NCBI GenBank assembly: GCA_036346395.1
Contig: CM070604.1
Location: 39,335,662-39,399,661 of the forward strand
Length of the DNA stretch: 64,000 nt
Reading direction: 5' to 3'
Source of the DNA: Hsuehochloa calcarea
Taxonomy: Eukaryota > Streptophyta > Magnoliopsida > Poales > Poaceae
Part shown: piece by piece, positions 1 to 13,150 of the stretch
Layout of the letters: each line of letters opens with the position of its first letter
How positions within the stretch are numbered: the first letter of the stretch is position 1
The notes under the pieces: model-generated
What the model was told of the DNA's origin: nothing
The model's database searches: none
Seen by the model: the letters and a program-made list of their open reading frames with translations, nothing else
Made by a program: the position numbers and the translations under genes

Positions 1-1155
1 TATAGTCATATACATAAGCACCTCTTAAGCACCGGTGCCTAATCAAGCATCGATAGTACAAAATAAGCACCTTATCTATCATACGTGGTAAGAAAAATTA
101 ATTTTTTTTTTGCTAAACACTTGCATTGTATATACTCTAAGAGGAACAATCTTCTGGTATTTCTTGAATTAATCGAAGACAGGGACTTGCCGAAGCTAGT
201 ATCTTTAAATATGATAAGGGACAACCCAACAAGAAGTATATCTTAGTTTATTGAAAGTTTTAGTGTTGTTACCACGTGACCAGTTGCTCGGGGATCTAAA
301 GAACCATCAATCATTTTCTTCTTTTAAATAACAAAGAAAAGATGTGTTTGTCCTAACTTGTGATCAGTGCATAATTGCATGTAAAGTGCAATTAACCTAG
401 CTCTCACCTAAAACTACTCTCAGAATTGATAAGCTTAAGTTGACAGGGTCGTCTATTGATAAATCTACGATGAGTTACACACCTTTTGGCCATGTACACA
501 GTGGGTGGTACCGCCACGTCACATAGGCGCTAAAACTGTTTTTTTTTCTCCCGTATTTAGCACCTTCTCTTCTATCCAGTGGGACCCACCATGTACTATA
601 AACTAAAATAAAAAACTTACTTTCCTATCTCTCTCTCCCTGCATCTCACCTCTCCATCTCCGCCGCCAACACATCTTCTTGCCACCGCCACCGTCGTCGC
701 TCGCTCCAACCATACTGGCATCTCTCACTCCCTTCGCCACCAACGCTCCCACCATAGCTGGTGCCTCTCGCTACCAATCTGCCCTCTTTCGCTCCAGATT
801 CGTCGCCACTCGATCCAGATCAGCCGCCACCGCTCACTCCGGCCACTAGCGAACGATGGAGAGCACCTAAGCAGTGGTGGATCTGGAGGCGGTGGCTGAC
901 GGCGAGTACCCGACGCACGGCGATGACCTCATCCGATGTGCGGCAACGAGATCTAACAACAAGACGATGGCTTCATCCCTGAGACAGGCGACGACATCCT
1001 CGAGCCACGGCGTTGCGTGTGATGACTGCAAACAATCTGACAGGTGGACCCATGCGGAATTTTTTTATTGCTTAGCATCGGTGCATGTAGGCGCCTCGGT
1101 GCTAAGAATCTTCACATTAGCTTCACACGTGGCAATGGTTAGCACCGGTGCTCTG
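1..1155. other. Unclassified repeat-like DNA left of copia A
   Basis: No convincing gene is present. The palindrome GCACCGGTGC occurs near both edges (about 30-40 and 1142-1151), and related GGTGCTAAG-type words occur near 1070-1105, suggesting termini of a MITE or Mutator-like element, but I could not define inverted repeats or a target duplication. The centre (about 620-850) is CT-rich then CGCC-rich, resembling a 5' UTR or first exon, so capture of a gene fragment is possible. Short open frames at 761-982 and 874-1269 match nothing I recognise, and the second runs into the copia LTR, so neither is called as a gene. Confidence 0.35.
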
Positions 1156-1390
1156 TGTTATGAAATAGTAGAAGAATCGATGAACGGCAAAACGATCACG
1201 CAATCAATCAATCAATCACCAAGACGAAGTAGATTGAATACAGGAGACACCAACGAGAGAGAACACTAGGAAATCTTTATTAATTTTCAGAGATGATTAC
1301 ATGGTAGAATTGCCTCTCTATTTATAGTCTAAGCCCATCAGGGGCAGTCTTGGTATTTTCCCACACCGGAACCTTCTAGGTTTCGTAACA
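1156..1390 (-). repeat. 3' LTR of copia element A
   Basis: This 235-bp LTR reads TGTTACGAAACC...CTATTTCATAACA on the minus strand, with TG...CA ends. The adjoining internal sequence at 1391-1399 is the polypurine tract AAGGGAGAG on the minus strand, which fixes the orientation and marks this as the 3' LTR. A (CAAT)n-like microsatellite lies near 1199-1217. The 5 bp at 1151-1155 (CTCTG) would be one target-site duplication, but the partner cannot be checked because no 5' LTR of this element was found to the right of 18171. Confidence 0.85.
1318..1326 (-). promoter_or_regulatory. TATA box in LTR of copia A
   Basis: TATAAATAG on the minus strand sits inside the 235-bp LTR, in the right orientation to be the U3 core promoter of the element. 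Inferred from sequence only. Confidence 0.5.
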
Positions 1391-1653
1391 CTCTCCCTTG
1401 GGCGAATACCACGACATGCACACGCCTCATTAAAAACTCCCCCAAAACCCAATGGGAAAAAAGGGATGGAGAAAAGAGTGCATCGCATCTATTTCTTGGA
1501 TCGCACTTGTTGCCTCATTAAAAACCTTTACATGAGAAAACTTAAGAAAAAAACTCACAAAGGGAAAAAGAGTGCAACATTTGGATCTTCGGGATCATGT
1601 AAGTCTTCTGGTCTTACATATGGACTATGGTTCAGGGATTCACCCCCTGAACT

Positions 1654-4600
1654 TTATAACTCATTAAGCTGTCTCATCCCTATGCCTCGAACACATTTGT
1701 GGAAGCTAGATGTTGGGATAGATTTTGTGAATAAATCTGCTAGGTTATCACAAGACTTAGCCTTTAACACCTTTATCTCTACGTTCTTCTGAAGTTCATG
1801 AGGATAAAAGAATTTAGGAGCAATATGCTTCGTGATATTACTCTTAACATAGCCCATTTGCATTTGTGCAATACAAGCGGCGTTATCTTCATAGATAATA
1901 GTGGGATCATCGACGGTGTTTGTGCCACATGACTTCTTGATATGGCTAATCATCAGCCTAAGCCCAACGCATTCTCGTGAGGCTTCGTATAATGCGATTA
2001 TTTTTGAATGGTTGGTGGACGTAGCTACCAAGGTCTGCTTAAATGATCACTAAGAGATGGTTGTACCACCACAAAGAAATACACATCCTGACTGGGATTT
2101 CGTATTATATGGATCAGACAGATATCATGCATCTGTATATCCAACCATAGTCACGTCTTGGTTCTTGGGGTAAAATAATCCAAGATCTTGTGTACCCTGA
2201 AGGTACCTGAGTATGGTTTTGATGCCAGCCCAATGTCTTCGGGTTGGAGCTGCGCTGTGTCTCGCTAGCAAGTTTACTGCGAAGGCAATGTCTGGCCTTA
2301 TGCAATTTGCTAGATACATTAGTGCCCCAATAGCACTTAAGTATAGAACTTCTGGTCCAAGAATTTTATCATTTTCCATCCTTGATCTAAAAGTGTCTTT
2401 ATCCCCCTGTAGGGATCGGACCACCATCGGGGTTTTCACCGAATATGATTTATCCATGTTAAATTTCTCTAGGACTTTCTTGATATAAGAGGATTGGTAT
2501 ACTAAAACTCCTTCAGGGAGGTCCTCGAGCTGCAGGCCTAAGCAGAATTTGGTTCGGCCCAAATACTTCATTTCAAATTCTTTAACAATATAAGAACTTG
2601 CTTCTTTTATGTTTTTGTCGTCCCGATGATATTCAGATCATCGACATATACTGAAATAATACAGAATCCATACTGGGATTTCTTTATGAACACACAGGGA
2701 CAGTCTTCACTATTAGTATATTCTTTCTACAGGAGGAATTCACTAAGTCGGTTGTACCACATTCTTCCAGACTGTTTTAATCCGTACAACGACCTTTCCA
2801 AATTTGATTTGTATATATTTCGATTCACTTTATTTTGATCCGAATCTTTACTCCTTCTGGGACTTTCATATAAATATATGAATCATGTGACCCATATAGA
2901 TATGCTATCACTACATCCATTAACTGCATACATAAATTCATACCTGCTGCCATTGATATTAAGTATCAGAACGTTATCCCACTCATGACAGGAGAATAAG
3001 TTTCATCATAATCAATACCGGGTCTCTACGTGAACCCTTGTGCCACAAGTCTCACTTTATATCTCACCACCTCATTATTTTTGTTTCTCTTCCAGACGAA
3101 AACCCATTTGCATCCTACAGGGAATACCATGGGTGGTGTTTTGGTTATCGGGCCAAACACTTTTCTTTTATTCAGCGAGAGTAATTCTGCCTCAATTGCT
3201 TCCTTCCACTTACCCCAGTCTGAACGCTTCTGGCATTCAGCTAAGGACTTTGGTTGTGGATCCAGTTCAAGGTTTCTAGCAAATTTTTGAGGCAAAATAG
3301 ATGTCGACAACTGTAGTTTTTCTCTTATATAGTTCTCCTGACTCAACAAAATTAGTGGATATTTCTTCATTTATTTCATCCAGCTCCTCGTGATTTCCCA
3401 CAACGACGGAGTCTGGTTGTTCCAAAATTCCAGTATTAGACTGTGCGCGCGCAATTGTACTGGGTTTACTATCTTCAGGATTATTCCCTTCAGGGGTATT
3501 CTTAACTTCAGGTTGATTCTCTTCAACTGACATGGGAGATGTCTTATCGAGTTTTCTTTTCCGCGGATGTCTCCGCGGAATTGAGGCCTCATTCTCTGGT
3601 GCTCTCCCCCTCTTCTTCACATGAGGGGTTAGAGTGGTTCGAGTATCCTTCTGGGGTATTTCCACTCTCTCCGGAGCATTTGCTGTTGGTATGTAAGACT
3701 TTGTTACTCCCTTCTGATCAGTGAATGCATCTGGCAAGTTATTTGCAATTTACTGCAGGTTTATTATTCGCTAAACTTCTAGTTCAGCTTCTTTAGTGCG
3801 TGGGTCCTGGGCCTGAATGCCTGAGGTATTCCAATCTATTTCTTAGCATTTATCGTTAGTAAGGTATTTTCCTCCCCTAGTGCCGGAAATTTTCTTCATC
3901 AAATCGGCGTGTTGGGTCGTAAACATATCTCCCATGGTAGGTTCAAGATATTTAATAATCGACGGGTACTCAAAACCGACATATACTCCCAACTTCCGGT
4001 GGAGGGCCATGGCTGTACGTTGTGGTGGTGAAATTGGCACGTATACAGTACAACCAAATTTTCGCAGATGGAAAATACTTGGTTCTTTCCCACACACTAG
4101 TTGCAAAGGAGAAACTTGATAGTATGCAGTCGGTCTTAAATTTATTGGTGCTGCTGCATGCAACACTGCATGACCCCCACAACTGGTGGGGAGCCTACTG
4201 TTCTGTAGTAGGGGTATAGCAATTAGCTTAACTCTTTTGATGAATGACTCTGCAAGGCCATTCTAAGTGTGGACATGTGGTACAAAATGCTCAACCTTAA
4301 TACCTAAAGCTAAACAATAGTCATTAAATGCCTTAGAGGTAAACTCACCAGCATTGTCCATTCTAATGGACTTAATTCTTTCATATGGGAAGTTGGCCTT
4401 TAGTCTGATAATTTGAGCTATTAGTTTAGCAAAGGCGTGGTTCCTAGTAGACAGCAGGCATACATAGGACAACCTAGTAGAAGCATCTAATACCACTATA
4501 AAATATCTAAAGGGGCACAGATATCACCTTGTATTCTCTCCAGGAAAATAGGTGACTCCGCCTCTACTTTCAAGTAAGGTCTAGTGATGAGCTTTCCTTT

Positions 4601-5163
4601 GGCACAGGCTGGGCACAAGAAATCTTCAGGTTTAGGAAAGGATAGAGTTTTTAAGCCATGGCCAATAGAGTTGCTTATTATTTTTCTCATCATTCCTACT
4701 CCAGGATGCCCTAATCGATCATGCCAAATCTTGTAGGGCTCTAAGGTTTTGTACTCTTTTTTAACGCTACATATTCTTCAGGTTTTATGTAGGTATAATA
4801 TAACCCAGATGAGAAGGAGGGAAGTTTTTCAACCACACGTTTCTGACCACTGTCAGGCTTAGTCGGCAGGAGATATTTTGTATCCCCATAACTATCGGTC
4901 TCCACATGGATATCATTTCGGTGAATATCCTTAAAGCTTAATAGGGTACGCTTTGATTCGGGATACAAGAGAGCATCCTCAATCACTATTCGGGTACCCA
5001 TAGGGAGAACAAGTGTGGCTCTTCCAGTGCCAACTATGAGAGCATCGCTTCCAGCTATTGTCATAACATTTCCCGTTTACTTAGTTAACGTTTGGAAATA
5101 TTTGGTATGCCTTAGGATTGAGTTGGTAGTTCCACTGTCTACTAGACAAATTTCCTCCTCCAT
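1654..5163 (-). pseudogene. copia A pol: protease-integrase-RT-RNase H, decayed
   Basis: The presumed start is the ATG at 5161-5163, followed closely by the aspartic protease motif DSGTTNS (5119-5139). Next come the protease body (4741-5064), the GAG-pre-integrase zinc finger with a CPACAKGK segment (4496-4693), integrase core fragments including RMDNAGEF (4263-4496, 3843-4166), a charged linker (3276-3737), RT N-terminus (3026-3370, GCKWVF and YKVRLVAQGFT), the RT active site YVDD (codons 2637-2648), RT thumb/connection (2125-2571, GALMYLAN) and RNase H (1654-2031, SEDNAAC-like YEDNAACIAQ and LADLFTKS). Several stops lie between 2572 and 3025, and the frame shifts repeatedly. In life this polyprotein would cleave, copy and integrate the element; here it cannot be translated through. 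Family assignment is firm; exact break positions are approximate. Confidence 0.85.
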
Positions 5164-5403
5164 CAGATTCAAGAAGTTGTTCTATATAGGATATAATAGT
5201 CAACAATAATTCAACAGAAATAAATCTCCAAAAGAACAGGCAACTCATTTATTCATCAAGAGATAATGTTTAAATCCTAAACAATTAATGCTTCATAATA
5301 GCATGGAAAATCCACTTATTCTTCTAGAATAACCTAAACTGATAAAACAAACCTAAGGAAACTATGATATTTGGAGTTGCCCGGGGAGATAGCCTACGGC
5401 CTA
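5164..5403 (-). other. Non-coding spacer between gag and pol of copia A
   Basis: About 240 bp, AT-rich, with no continuous frame. It follows the double TAG TAG stop of gag (5401-5406) and precedes the pol ATG at 5163. Most copia elements encode gag and pol in a single frame, so this arrangement needs either re-initiation, splicing or a separate RNA for pol. See the corresponding finding. Confidence 0.6.
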
Positions 5404-5614
5404 CTACAGGTCGCCATATGCGTAAACCTCCATGTGATAACCCCCTGCTATAGTGTCGAGCTCCATCACTATGTTTCGGGCATCACCCTTATCAGCATCA
5501 GGTTGACCAACAAAATGTGTCTTTGCAGCCTTCTTTAGTGGCGCCTTCTTGCCCTTAACAACTGACTCTTGGTAGAGTTCCACCAGATATTTCGGGGTGC
5601 GGCTGGTGCGGGAC
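5404..5614 (-). pseudogene. copia A gag, C-terminal part
   Basis: This piece carries the C-terminal ~70 codons of gag, ending ...YAYGDL followed by TAG TAG. It begins in the middle of the zinc knuckle, because element B has inserted there. The half knuckle in 17346-17380 supplies C-x2-C-x4-H, and the residue here that should be the last cysteine is serine (AGC). The basic stretch KGKKAPLKKAAK follows, typical of the nucleocapsid region that binds RNA. Inactive because of the insertion. Confidence 0.75.
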
Positions 5615-8600
5615 TGTTGAGACCCGAAATTACGATTCAGGACCCTCTGTGTTTAATGCACTAGCCCAGGATCACGCCAGTGCACACAGTGTTAACAAAG
5701 ATGGAAATCGATCCATACAAGTGAATAGTAACATAAACGAATAAATTTGATTAATAAATAATGGTTTTGACCTTAAGGTCGAGTTACAATTACTGAGCCA
5801 CGCAGGGCTAACAGAGAAAATAAACGACAGCGGAAACTAAAAAGGTAGTGGTACCCCATCGATTCACCACAGGCAACCGACTAGGATCAAGACCTCACGA
5901 TTAGGCACCTTCAATGTACTCGTCCTCGAATGCTGGTGAAGACTCCTCCTCTGCTTGATTCGTCAAAACAAGCGTGAGTACACACCGTACTCGCAAGCCA
6001 CACCACAGAGATGCAAAATGTGTATATGCTGGCTTTTTACAAAGGAAGGCACTTTTGTGGCTCTTTTGCATAAATGCAACCTTTGCAATTTAATACAATT
6101 AATAGATCGAAAACAAGTAAAACCAATAGACAATAATAATTTTAACAAGTTATTTCACAAAGACACACACAGCCTGACAGGTTATTCACATAGCTAGATG
6201 ATTTAATCACATGGCTCCCTTCCCACACAGTTTTATGAAAACATCTACCCCTAGTGTGAAATCCCCGAGCATTGTCCATGGCCATGACGCGCTATTCGAA
6301 TAGATTACGTTACACTCTGCAGAGGTTTGTACACTTTACCCACAAGATACACTTAGTGTAGCTAACACTAAGCATAACAAAGCAATTCAGATACCTTATC
6401 TTACTATGCTAGGCCCATCTTAAACAGGCATGTGGTCGTACAGGAAGCTCAGTTCAATGACGCACATGGTGAGGTCCTTAATTGACCAAGGCAAGACTTC
6501 CAGCTAACCAAACCACATAGACACACAGATTAATATTATTCACACAGTCCACACAGTCCACCCTTTCACACAGTATCCACCCCTTGCCTCAGTCCAAATC
6601 CTTTTACCACCTTGGTTGATTTAAGTGCAACATATGCCACAAAGACACATAGTACACACAGTTTGTTCACGCAGTTTCATATTCACTTAGTCAATTTATA
6701 ACAGCAGTATACGCGACAAGTGATTCGTGGCATGGCTAAGCAATCTAACACGCAACTAACCAACCCACGTTGGTGCTACCATATCTACCAACTAAATACC
6801 AACTAAGGTGACAAGGAATCAGGACATAGCAATTAACAAGGATGGCATAACAATTTGAGATTAACTACTGCTCCCAAAAGCTTTTAAATAAATACTTAAA
6901 ATTAAGATGCAGTAATTTGAATTAAAATACTTTTATAAAACTGGGAAGCAAAATGGTCAAGGGTATAGCTTGCCTTGGAATAGGTTCAAGTGCTAGTCTT
7001 GGTCTTGGAAAGCTCCTTCTTCCTCAAATCCCCCAGAAGTATCGTCGAAGTCTACTCGTAACGAAGCAACAACAAGAATAAATAAATAACAGAAGTAAAT
7101 AACTCTGATAAAAATAATTAAAAATCTCCAATAGATAGATCTTGATTTTATACAAATTTAGAAATTTGAATGGATGGATTTGGAGTTAGGGTGCAAAAGT
7201 TATAAGGTTTCAAAGTTTGAATCAAAAGAAAAACCCTAAAAATAGGATTTACTGGAATGCCGAATTACTTTTCAATAGAAAAATCGGATTATTGCGCAAG
7301 CATGACGTCAGCGAAGGATTTTCTCGGAATTTAAATAATTAAAGAATTAACTGACATGTGGGACCCACATGTCAGCGACCCGGCTCACGGTGGACTAAGT
7401 CCACCGAGCCACTGGACCAGGGATGGGCCGAGGTGGCGCACTCGCGCGCGCGTGGCGCTGACACGGCTCCCACGTGGCTGCTACGTATGCGCCACGGAGG
7501 CAAAAACGGTGAGGTGGAGGGTGACGTGGACGACGGCGAGCGGCGGGCAAGACGGAACCAAGGGTTCGTGACAAAGAGCTCTCGGTGAGGGTGGGTGGTA
7601 CCAGCGGGTAGAGGGCGCCAGTGCGAACCTAGGGGCGTGCTCACCGGTGAGAGAAGACGACAGTGGTGGCCGGCGGCGAGGAAAAGGCGGCGGCGAGTTG
7701 CGGTTGACGGTGAAATGGCGCTCCGAGGGTTCTCCGGCGAAGGCGAGGTGAGCACCGGCCAGCGGCGCCACGGGAATCCAACGGTGGCGGCGGCGACGGC
7801 GCAGGGCGACGGAGGCGGCGCAATCGAAGCTCCAAGCCCTCGGTGTCGGCGGCGGGGAATTCGCGATTTCGGCGAGCACAGAGCGAGAGAGAGGGAGTGG
7901 GTGGCGGCTTCGGAATGGGTGACGCGAGGGGCGTCCGGGGCTGTCCTTTATAGGGCCCGGGGAGGTCCGAAGCGGCGTGGCGGCGTGGAGGTCGTGGGCG
8001 GCGGTTGCGGCTTCGTGCGCATACCCGCGGAGAAGAAGGAAGAAGGGGTGGGGTTCGTGGCGGCGGTGGGCGCGAGTCGTGCGCGCACACGCGAGGGAAC
8101 GGGAGGTTGAGGCGCGCGCGCTTCGGCGTTGACCGCCAATGGCGATTCTTGTGCGCAAGGTCCGCTGCGAGAAGAAGGCGGCGAGGACGGCGGTGGGGTC
8201 CACCGGCGGTGAGACGGGAGGCGAGATGGCGCAGCAGTGGCGAGATCGCCGTCGATCCCGTCGGACGGCCACGAGAGATGGGCTGATGAGTAGTGTTGGG
8301 CCGGAGAGAGATCGCCCAACGATCGCTTGGAGATTTAATTTAGTTTTTCTTTTTGAAAATAGCGTAAATTCAAATAAGCAATGGAAAATAGCAAATGATC
8401 TTGGAAAATTCTAGAAAATTCTATAAAATATAACCAAGCATATAGAATCTAAATAAAATAATTTTGGTAATTGTTAATGTTGGGATTAAGCACATTAATT
8501 GGTTTGTCCTTAAAGTCCATATTAAGCTTTTAAATTAATATTCTAATAAATCCAAATGGTGAATTTTCTCACTTCCATTATTTAAAAGATTTTAAAGCTC

Positions 8601-8617
8601 AAAATTGGGATGTTACA
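5615..8617 (-). repeat. 3' LTR of gypsy element B
   Basis: A 3003-bp LTR reading TGTAACATCCCAATTTT... to ...GGGTCTCAACA on the minus strand. The partner is 14385-17345. Next to its inner edge is the polypurine tract AAGGGGAAGGTT (minus strand, 8618-8629). About 7350-8290 is strongly GC-rich and contains long open frames on both strands (for example 7481-8272 minus and 7595-8110 plus). These are by-products of composition, since they are repeated out of frame in the sister LTR. A TATA box lies at 7945-7952. The LTR also carries the conserved block described in the findings (6262-6355). Confidence 0.95.
7945..7952 (-). promoter_or_regulatory. TATA box, left LTR of gypsy B
   Basis: TATAAAGG on the minus strand, followed by GC-rich transcribed leader. 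The same element recurs at 16668-16675 in the sister LTR. It marks the likely U3/R boundary. Confidence 0.5.
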
Positions 8618-8629
8618 AACCTTCCCCTT

Positions 8630-11600
8630 AATGGAATCTCGACCCGAGATTCAAAGCTAGCTAGAGAAAAGGCTAGGAACTCGGCTTTCAACTCTTCTTC
8701 ACGCTCCCACGCTGCTTCTCCTTCCGAGTGGTTACTCCATCGACTTTGCGTAAACGAGCGGTCTTGCTTACAGTGCGGCGTTCGCGACATCCATAATCTT
8801 GACCATTTGCTCTTTGTAGGTGAGGTCTTCTTTTAGTTCAATCGAATCCAACGGTGCTTGTTCTTCCGCACACGAAGACACTTCTTCACCGTGAGACGTG
8901 AAAGACATCGTACTCTCGCTAGCGATTGTGGCGCTCTAATCGATAAGCCACTTCTCCACGACGTTCCAAAATCTTGAACGGACCAACATACCGAGGGGCA
9001 AGTTTCCCTTTAGCGTGGAACCTTTTCACACTCTCGAGGGGCGAATCAAGATACACAAAATCTTCTCGACTCAAAAGCGAGATCACGACGACGATTGTCG
9101 GATAACTCTTGCCTCGATCGAGCTATCTTTAATCTCTCTCGATCATGGACACTTGCTCTTACGCTTCTTGAATAATATCCGGACCAAAGATCAGACGTCG
9201 TTGGTTTCGACCGTTCAACGGGTTCTACAGGCACGACCATACAAGGCTTCAAATGGTGACTTTTGTAGACTGGCTTGATAACTGTTGTTGTATGAGAATT
9301 CTGCATATGGTAAACTCTTATCCCAACGAGTAGCATTTGCTAACGCACAGGGTCTCAGCATATCCTCCAATATCGATTAACGCTTTCGACCGTCCATCCG
9401 TTCGGGATGATACGCAGATCTTGAAATTGGTGAGTCCCTAAGGCTTCATGTAAACTCGCCAAAATCGGGAGGTGAACTGAGATCCTCGATCTGACACAAT
9501 CTTCTTAGGTACACCATGCAAAATGATGATCTTCGACATGTACAGCTCTGCCAGACGATCTCCTGAGTAAGTGGTTTTGACTGGTAAGAAATGGGCAACT
9601 TTAGTTAGACGATCCACTATTACCCAAATCGAATCGTAACCTGATTGGGTCTTGGGTAAACCAGTAATGAAATCCATTCCGATTTCTTCCCACTTCCATT
9701 TTGGAATCTTCAAAGGTTGCAAATGCACTGCTGGCCTCGATGCTCGCTTAACTTTTGACACACGTCGCACAAGGCAACGAATTCTGCGACTTCTCGCTTC
9801 AGATTTGGCCACCAAAACTTATTCTTAACATCCTCGTACATCTTAGTACTACCAGGGTGAATCGAATATTTTGAGTCATGGGCCTCCTTTAAAATTAAGC
9901 ATCTCGACCATCAATATCCGGGACGCAGATACGTCCATTGATCCACAAGATGTCTTGATCATCTCTGTGAAGTCCTTGAACTTCCTTCGTCATCTTCTTC
10001 TTGATGTCTGAGAACTCGAGTCCTTCTAGCCGAGCGAATCTGTTTCTCCAAAGTAGATTGCACTTCCAGATTTGCCAAGAATCCTTTAGATACTACTTCT
10101 AGCTTCAGCTTCCGGAATTCCTCTTGAAGTTCTGAACAAAGCTCTTTCACTTCCAAGGCATTGCAGTGGCTCTTACGGCTCAAAGCGCCGCAGAACGACA
10201 TTGGCTTTACTAGATGGTAATGGATTCCAAGGTTATAATCCTTTATCAATTCTAGCCATCTTCTCGCCTCATATTCAGATCCGATCGAGTGAAAATATAT
10301 TTCAAGCTCTTATGATCTCAGATATACCTCGCAATGACATTCGATGAGGTAATGACGCAAAATCTTCAAGGCATGCACTCTCGCAGCTAACTCCATATCA
10401 TGGGTGGGATAGTTCTCTTCATGCGGCCTTAACTGCCTTGACGCATAAGCGACAGCTCTTCCTTCTTGCATCAGGACACATCCTAATCCTTGACGCGAAG
10501 CATCGCAATAGATATCGAAATCCTTGCGAATATCTGGCAAAATCAGTACTGGGGCCGAAGTCAAACATTTCTTCAACTCTTGAAAACTTCCTTCACAAGC
10601 TGGGGTCCAGGTAAACTTTTTCTCTTTCTTCAACAATTGCGTAAGAGGTTTAGCAATTGATGAGAATCCTTCAATAAAACGGCGATAATATCCTGCCAAT
10701 CCCAAGAAACTGCGAATCTGCGTGGATGTCTTGGGTCGTTCCTGTAATCTCGCTTTCACTTTACAGGGTCAATCGCTACTCCTGCATTTGCCATCACATG
10801 ACCAAGGAAATCCACTTCCTTCTTCCGTAAGTCACACTTGCTAAACTTAGCATACAACCGATGTTCTCTCGAGCTTTCTAGGATTAACCTCAAATGCTCA
10901 GCATGTTCTTCTTCTGACTTGGAGTAAACCAAAATATCATCGATGAATACAACTACAAACTTGTCCAGATACTCCATGAATACCTTATTCATCATGTTCA
11001 TGAAATAGGCAGGGGCATTGGTCAGACCAAAGGACATGACTAGGAACTCATAATGTCCGTCTGCGTTGAGAAAGCGGTCTTAGGTATATCCTTGGGGAGA
11101 TCTTCAATCGATGGTAACCCGATCGCAGTCGATCTTCGAGAACACTCGGCTCCTTTCATCCGATCAAACAGATCATCTATCCGGCAATGGATACTTATTC
11201 TTAATAGTGACTTCATTGAGAGACCGTAGTCGATGCACATTCTCATGCTTCCATCCTTCTTTTGACGAACAAAACTAGCGCTCCCCATGGCGCATTTAAC
11301 TAGGCCTCACAAAACCTTTCTCCAAAAGTTCTTCTACTTGTTTCTTCATTTCTACCACTCATGGTGGCATCCGATAAGGTCTCTTCGAGAGTGGTGCTGT
11401 CCCCGCACTAGATCAATGACAAACTCGATGTCGCGATCGGTGGCATTCCCCGTAACTCTTCCGAAACACATCCGATACTCTTTGACGACTGGCACATCTT
11501 CCAACGCGACGGTCTTCAGGCTATTGACTAGCAGATGTCCATTACGTACTGAGGTAGATAGGAACTCCACTTTGTTTCCTTTGATATCCTCGATTGTAAC

Positions 11601-12099
11601 GGCTCTTCGGCCACAATCTAGCACGGCTTTGTGCTTGGTTAACCAATCCATGCCAAGGATGACATCTATGGTTTGGGTGTCTAGAACCACCAGGTTAGCT
11701 AGAAACTCAACTCCAGCTATGAGTAACTTAGCCCCTAAACAACCCATATTAGAACTTAGCTCTGCCCCAGGTGACTGGACCGACAGAGTACGTTTAAGGT
11801 GCATAACTTCCAATTTATTCTTGGTTGCAAAAACTCCAGAAACAAACGAATGCGAAGCTCCCGAATCAAACAGAACGGAAGCAGGTACTGAATTTACTAG
11901 GAACTTACCTAGTACAACTTCTGGTGCTTCCTGGGCTCCTTCCAAAGTGACGTGATTAACACGACCTCTGACCACTGACTGAGGCGTTCCTCCTGGTTGA
12001 CTGGTTCCCTGAGAAACTCCTTGGTTGTTCTGCACTGGGGTCTTGGCAGGTGTTGCTCCAAGGTTGAAGCGAACCGAGTGATAGTTCCTTCGAGGACAC
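8630..12099 (-). pseudogene. gypsy B pol: protease-RT-RNase H-integrase-chromodomain
   Basis: Read on the minus strand: protease with DSGASHSF and LGMDWL (within 11352-12099); RT N-terminus (11040-11288, [15 protein letters not shown]); RT core with FIDDILVY (catalytic codons 10936-10947, segment 10756-11037, preceded by [11 protein letters not shown]); RNase H (10310-10759, [12 protein letters not shown] and [15 protein letters not shown]); integrase core (9438-9815, GMDFITGLPKTQSGYDSIWV and IVSDRGSQFTSRFW, both catalytic aspartates present); C-terminal integrase and DNRRRDLAFE region (9046-9336); and chromodomain end (8599-8790). The catalytic residues seen are intact, but the frame shifts at least eight times by single bases. 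Either a recent pseudogene or an intact gene obscured by sequence errors. Confidence 0.9.
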
Positions 12100-13150
12100 C
12101 GACAGCGAAATGCCCTGGCTGACGGCAATGGTAACACACTCTTGGTTCATTCTGTCGATTGTTGTTTCCTGGGGTGGGGTTGACTGGTGTAGGGTTACGA
12201 GAATTCTGAACAAAAGGACGAGGTGCTGAAGGCGGTGCAGGTGTTCTGAAAGAACTCTGTGGCGGGAAACGGTTAAACTGCTATGGCACTATCCTTGCCC
12301 TCTGCTGCTGTGGCTGGTGGCTTCCCTGCTGAATCATTCTACACTTGCGGTGATCCTCCAGCTCCTTGCGTTTGTCCTCCATAACCAACGCCTTGTTAAT
12401 CAACTCCTGGAAATCTGGGAAGGTATGGGCAAGCAGATTGACTTGTAGTCCTGAGTTCAGACCCTTCAAGAATCGACTCTGGCGAGACCTGTCAGTAGCG
12501 ACGTCTTCTGGAGCGTAGCGAGCTAGCTGAGAAAACTTGTTCAGGTAGTCAGTCACTGACATACCCCCTTGCTTGAGAGCGCGGAACTCGTCCTTCTTCA
12601 AATCCATAATGCCTTCAGGTACATGATACTGGCGAAAAGCTGCGGAAAATTCTTCCCAGGTGATATTCTGCGGTGCTCCATGCGCTGCGCAGAAGTTTTC
12701 CCACCACTCAGCAGCTATGCCCTCCATCTGATGGGTGGCATACAAAACCTTCTCATGATCGCTGCATTGGGTGATCAGCAGCTTCCTCTCAATCACGCGA
12801 AGCCAATCATCAGCTTCTACTGGCGAGACATGTCCGGAGAAAGTTGGCGGACGGGTCCTCATGAATTCAGCCAATTTGGACGGTCCCTGATGACTGTGAG
12901 CAACTGGGGCTCCTCCCTGATGATGGTTGTGATTGTTGTTGTTGTTGTTGTTCATGGCCTGCATCTTGTTCATCATGGTGTACATCATCTGCGTCTGTGC
13001 TACCATGAAGGCTCCAAAGTTCTGTAAGTCAATAGGAGGTGCTTGGGGTGGTACTGCTCCCGTAGGGGTTTGCTCATTGCCTTCTGATCCTTGGGCTCCG
13101 GCTCCACTTGCAGCGGTATGGCGAGTCTGAACCATCTGATGAGGTTCCAT
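12100..13150 (-). pseudogene. gypsy B gag
   Basis: Open from the ATG at 13150 for 289 codons to a TAG at 12281-12283, where a VPWQFNRFP-like stretch appears to have lost a Trp codon (TGG to TAG). Features in order: a Gln/Pro/Ala-rich N-terminus, a Met-rich helix, an asparagine run (residues ~65-75), then the retrotransposon gag capsid domain (WLRVIERKL, VLYATHQMEG, AAEWWENF, FRALKQGGMSVTDYLNKF, RFLKGLN). Past the stop the frame continues to the zinc knuckle CYHCRQPGHFAV, where one base is missing (about 12100), shifting gag-pol. Gag would form the virus-like particle that packages element RNA. Start chosen because an in-frame ATG begins the conserved MxQTRHTA segment. Confidence 0.88.

Noticed and set aside
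5955..6197. 80-codon frame present in both B LTRs (also 14725-14967)
   Set aside because: Identical because the LTRs are duplicates; it sits near the LTR 3' end and has no protein-like features.
7481..8272. 263-codon open frame on the minus strand
   Set aside because: Lies in the GC-rich part of the B LTR, overlaps other long frames on both strands, has low-complexity Arg/Pro/Ser composition, and is not kept in frame in the sister LTR.
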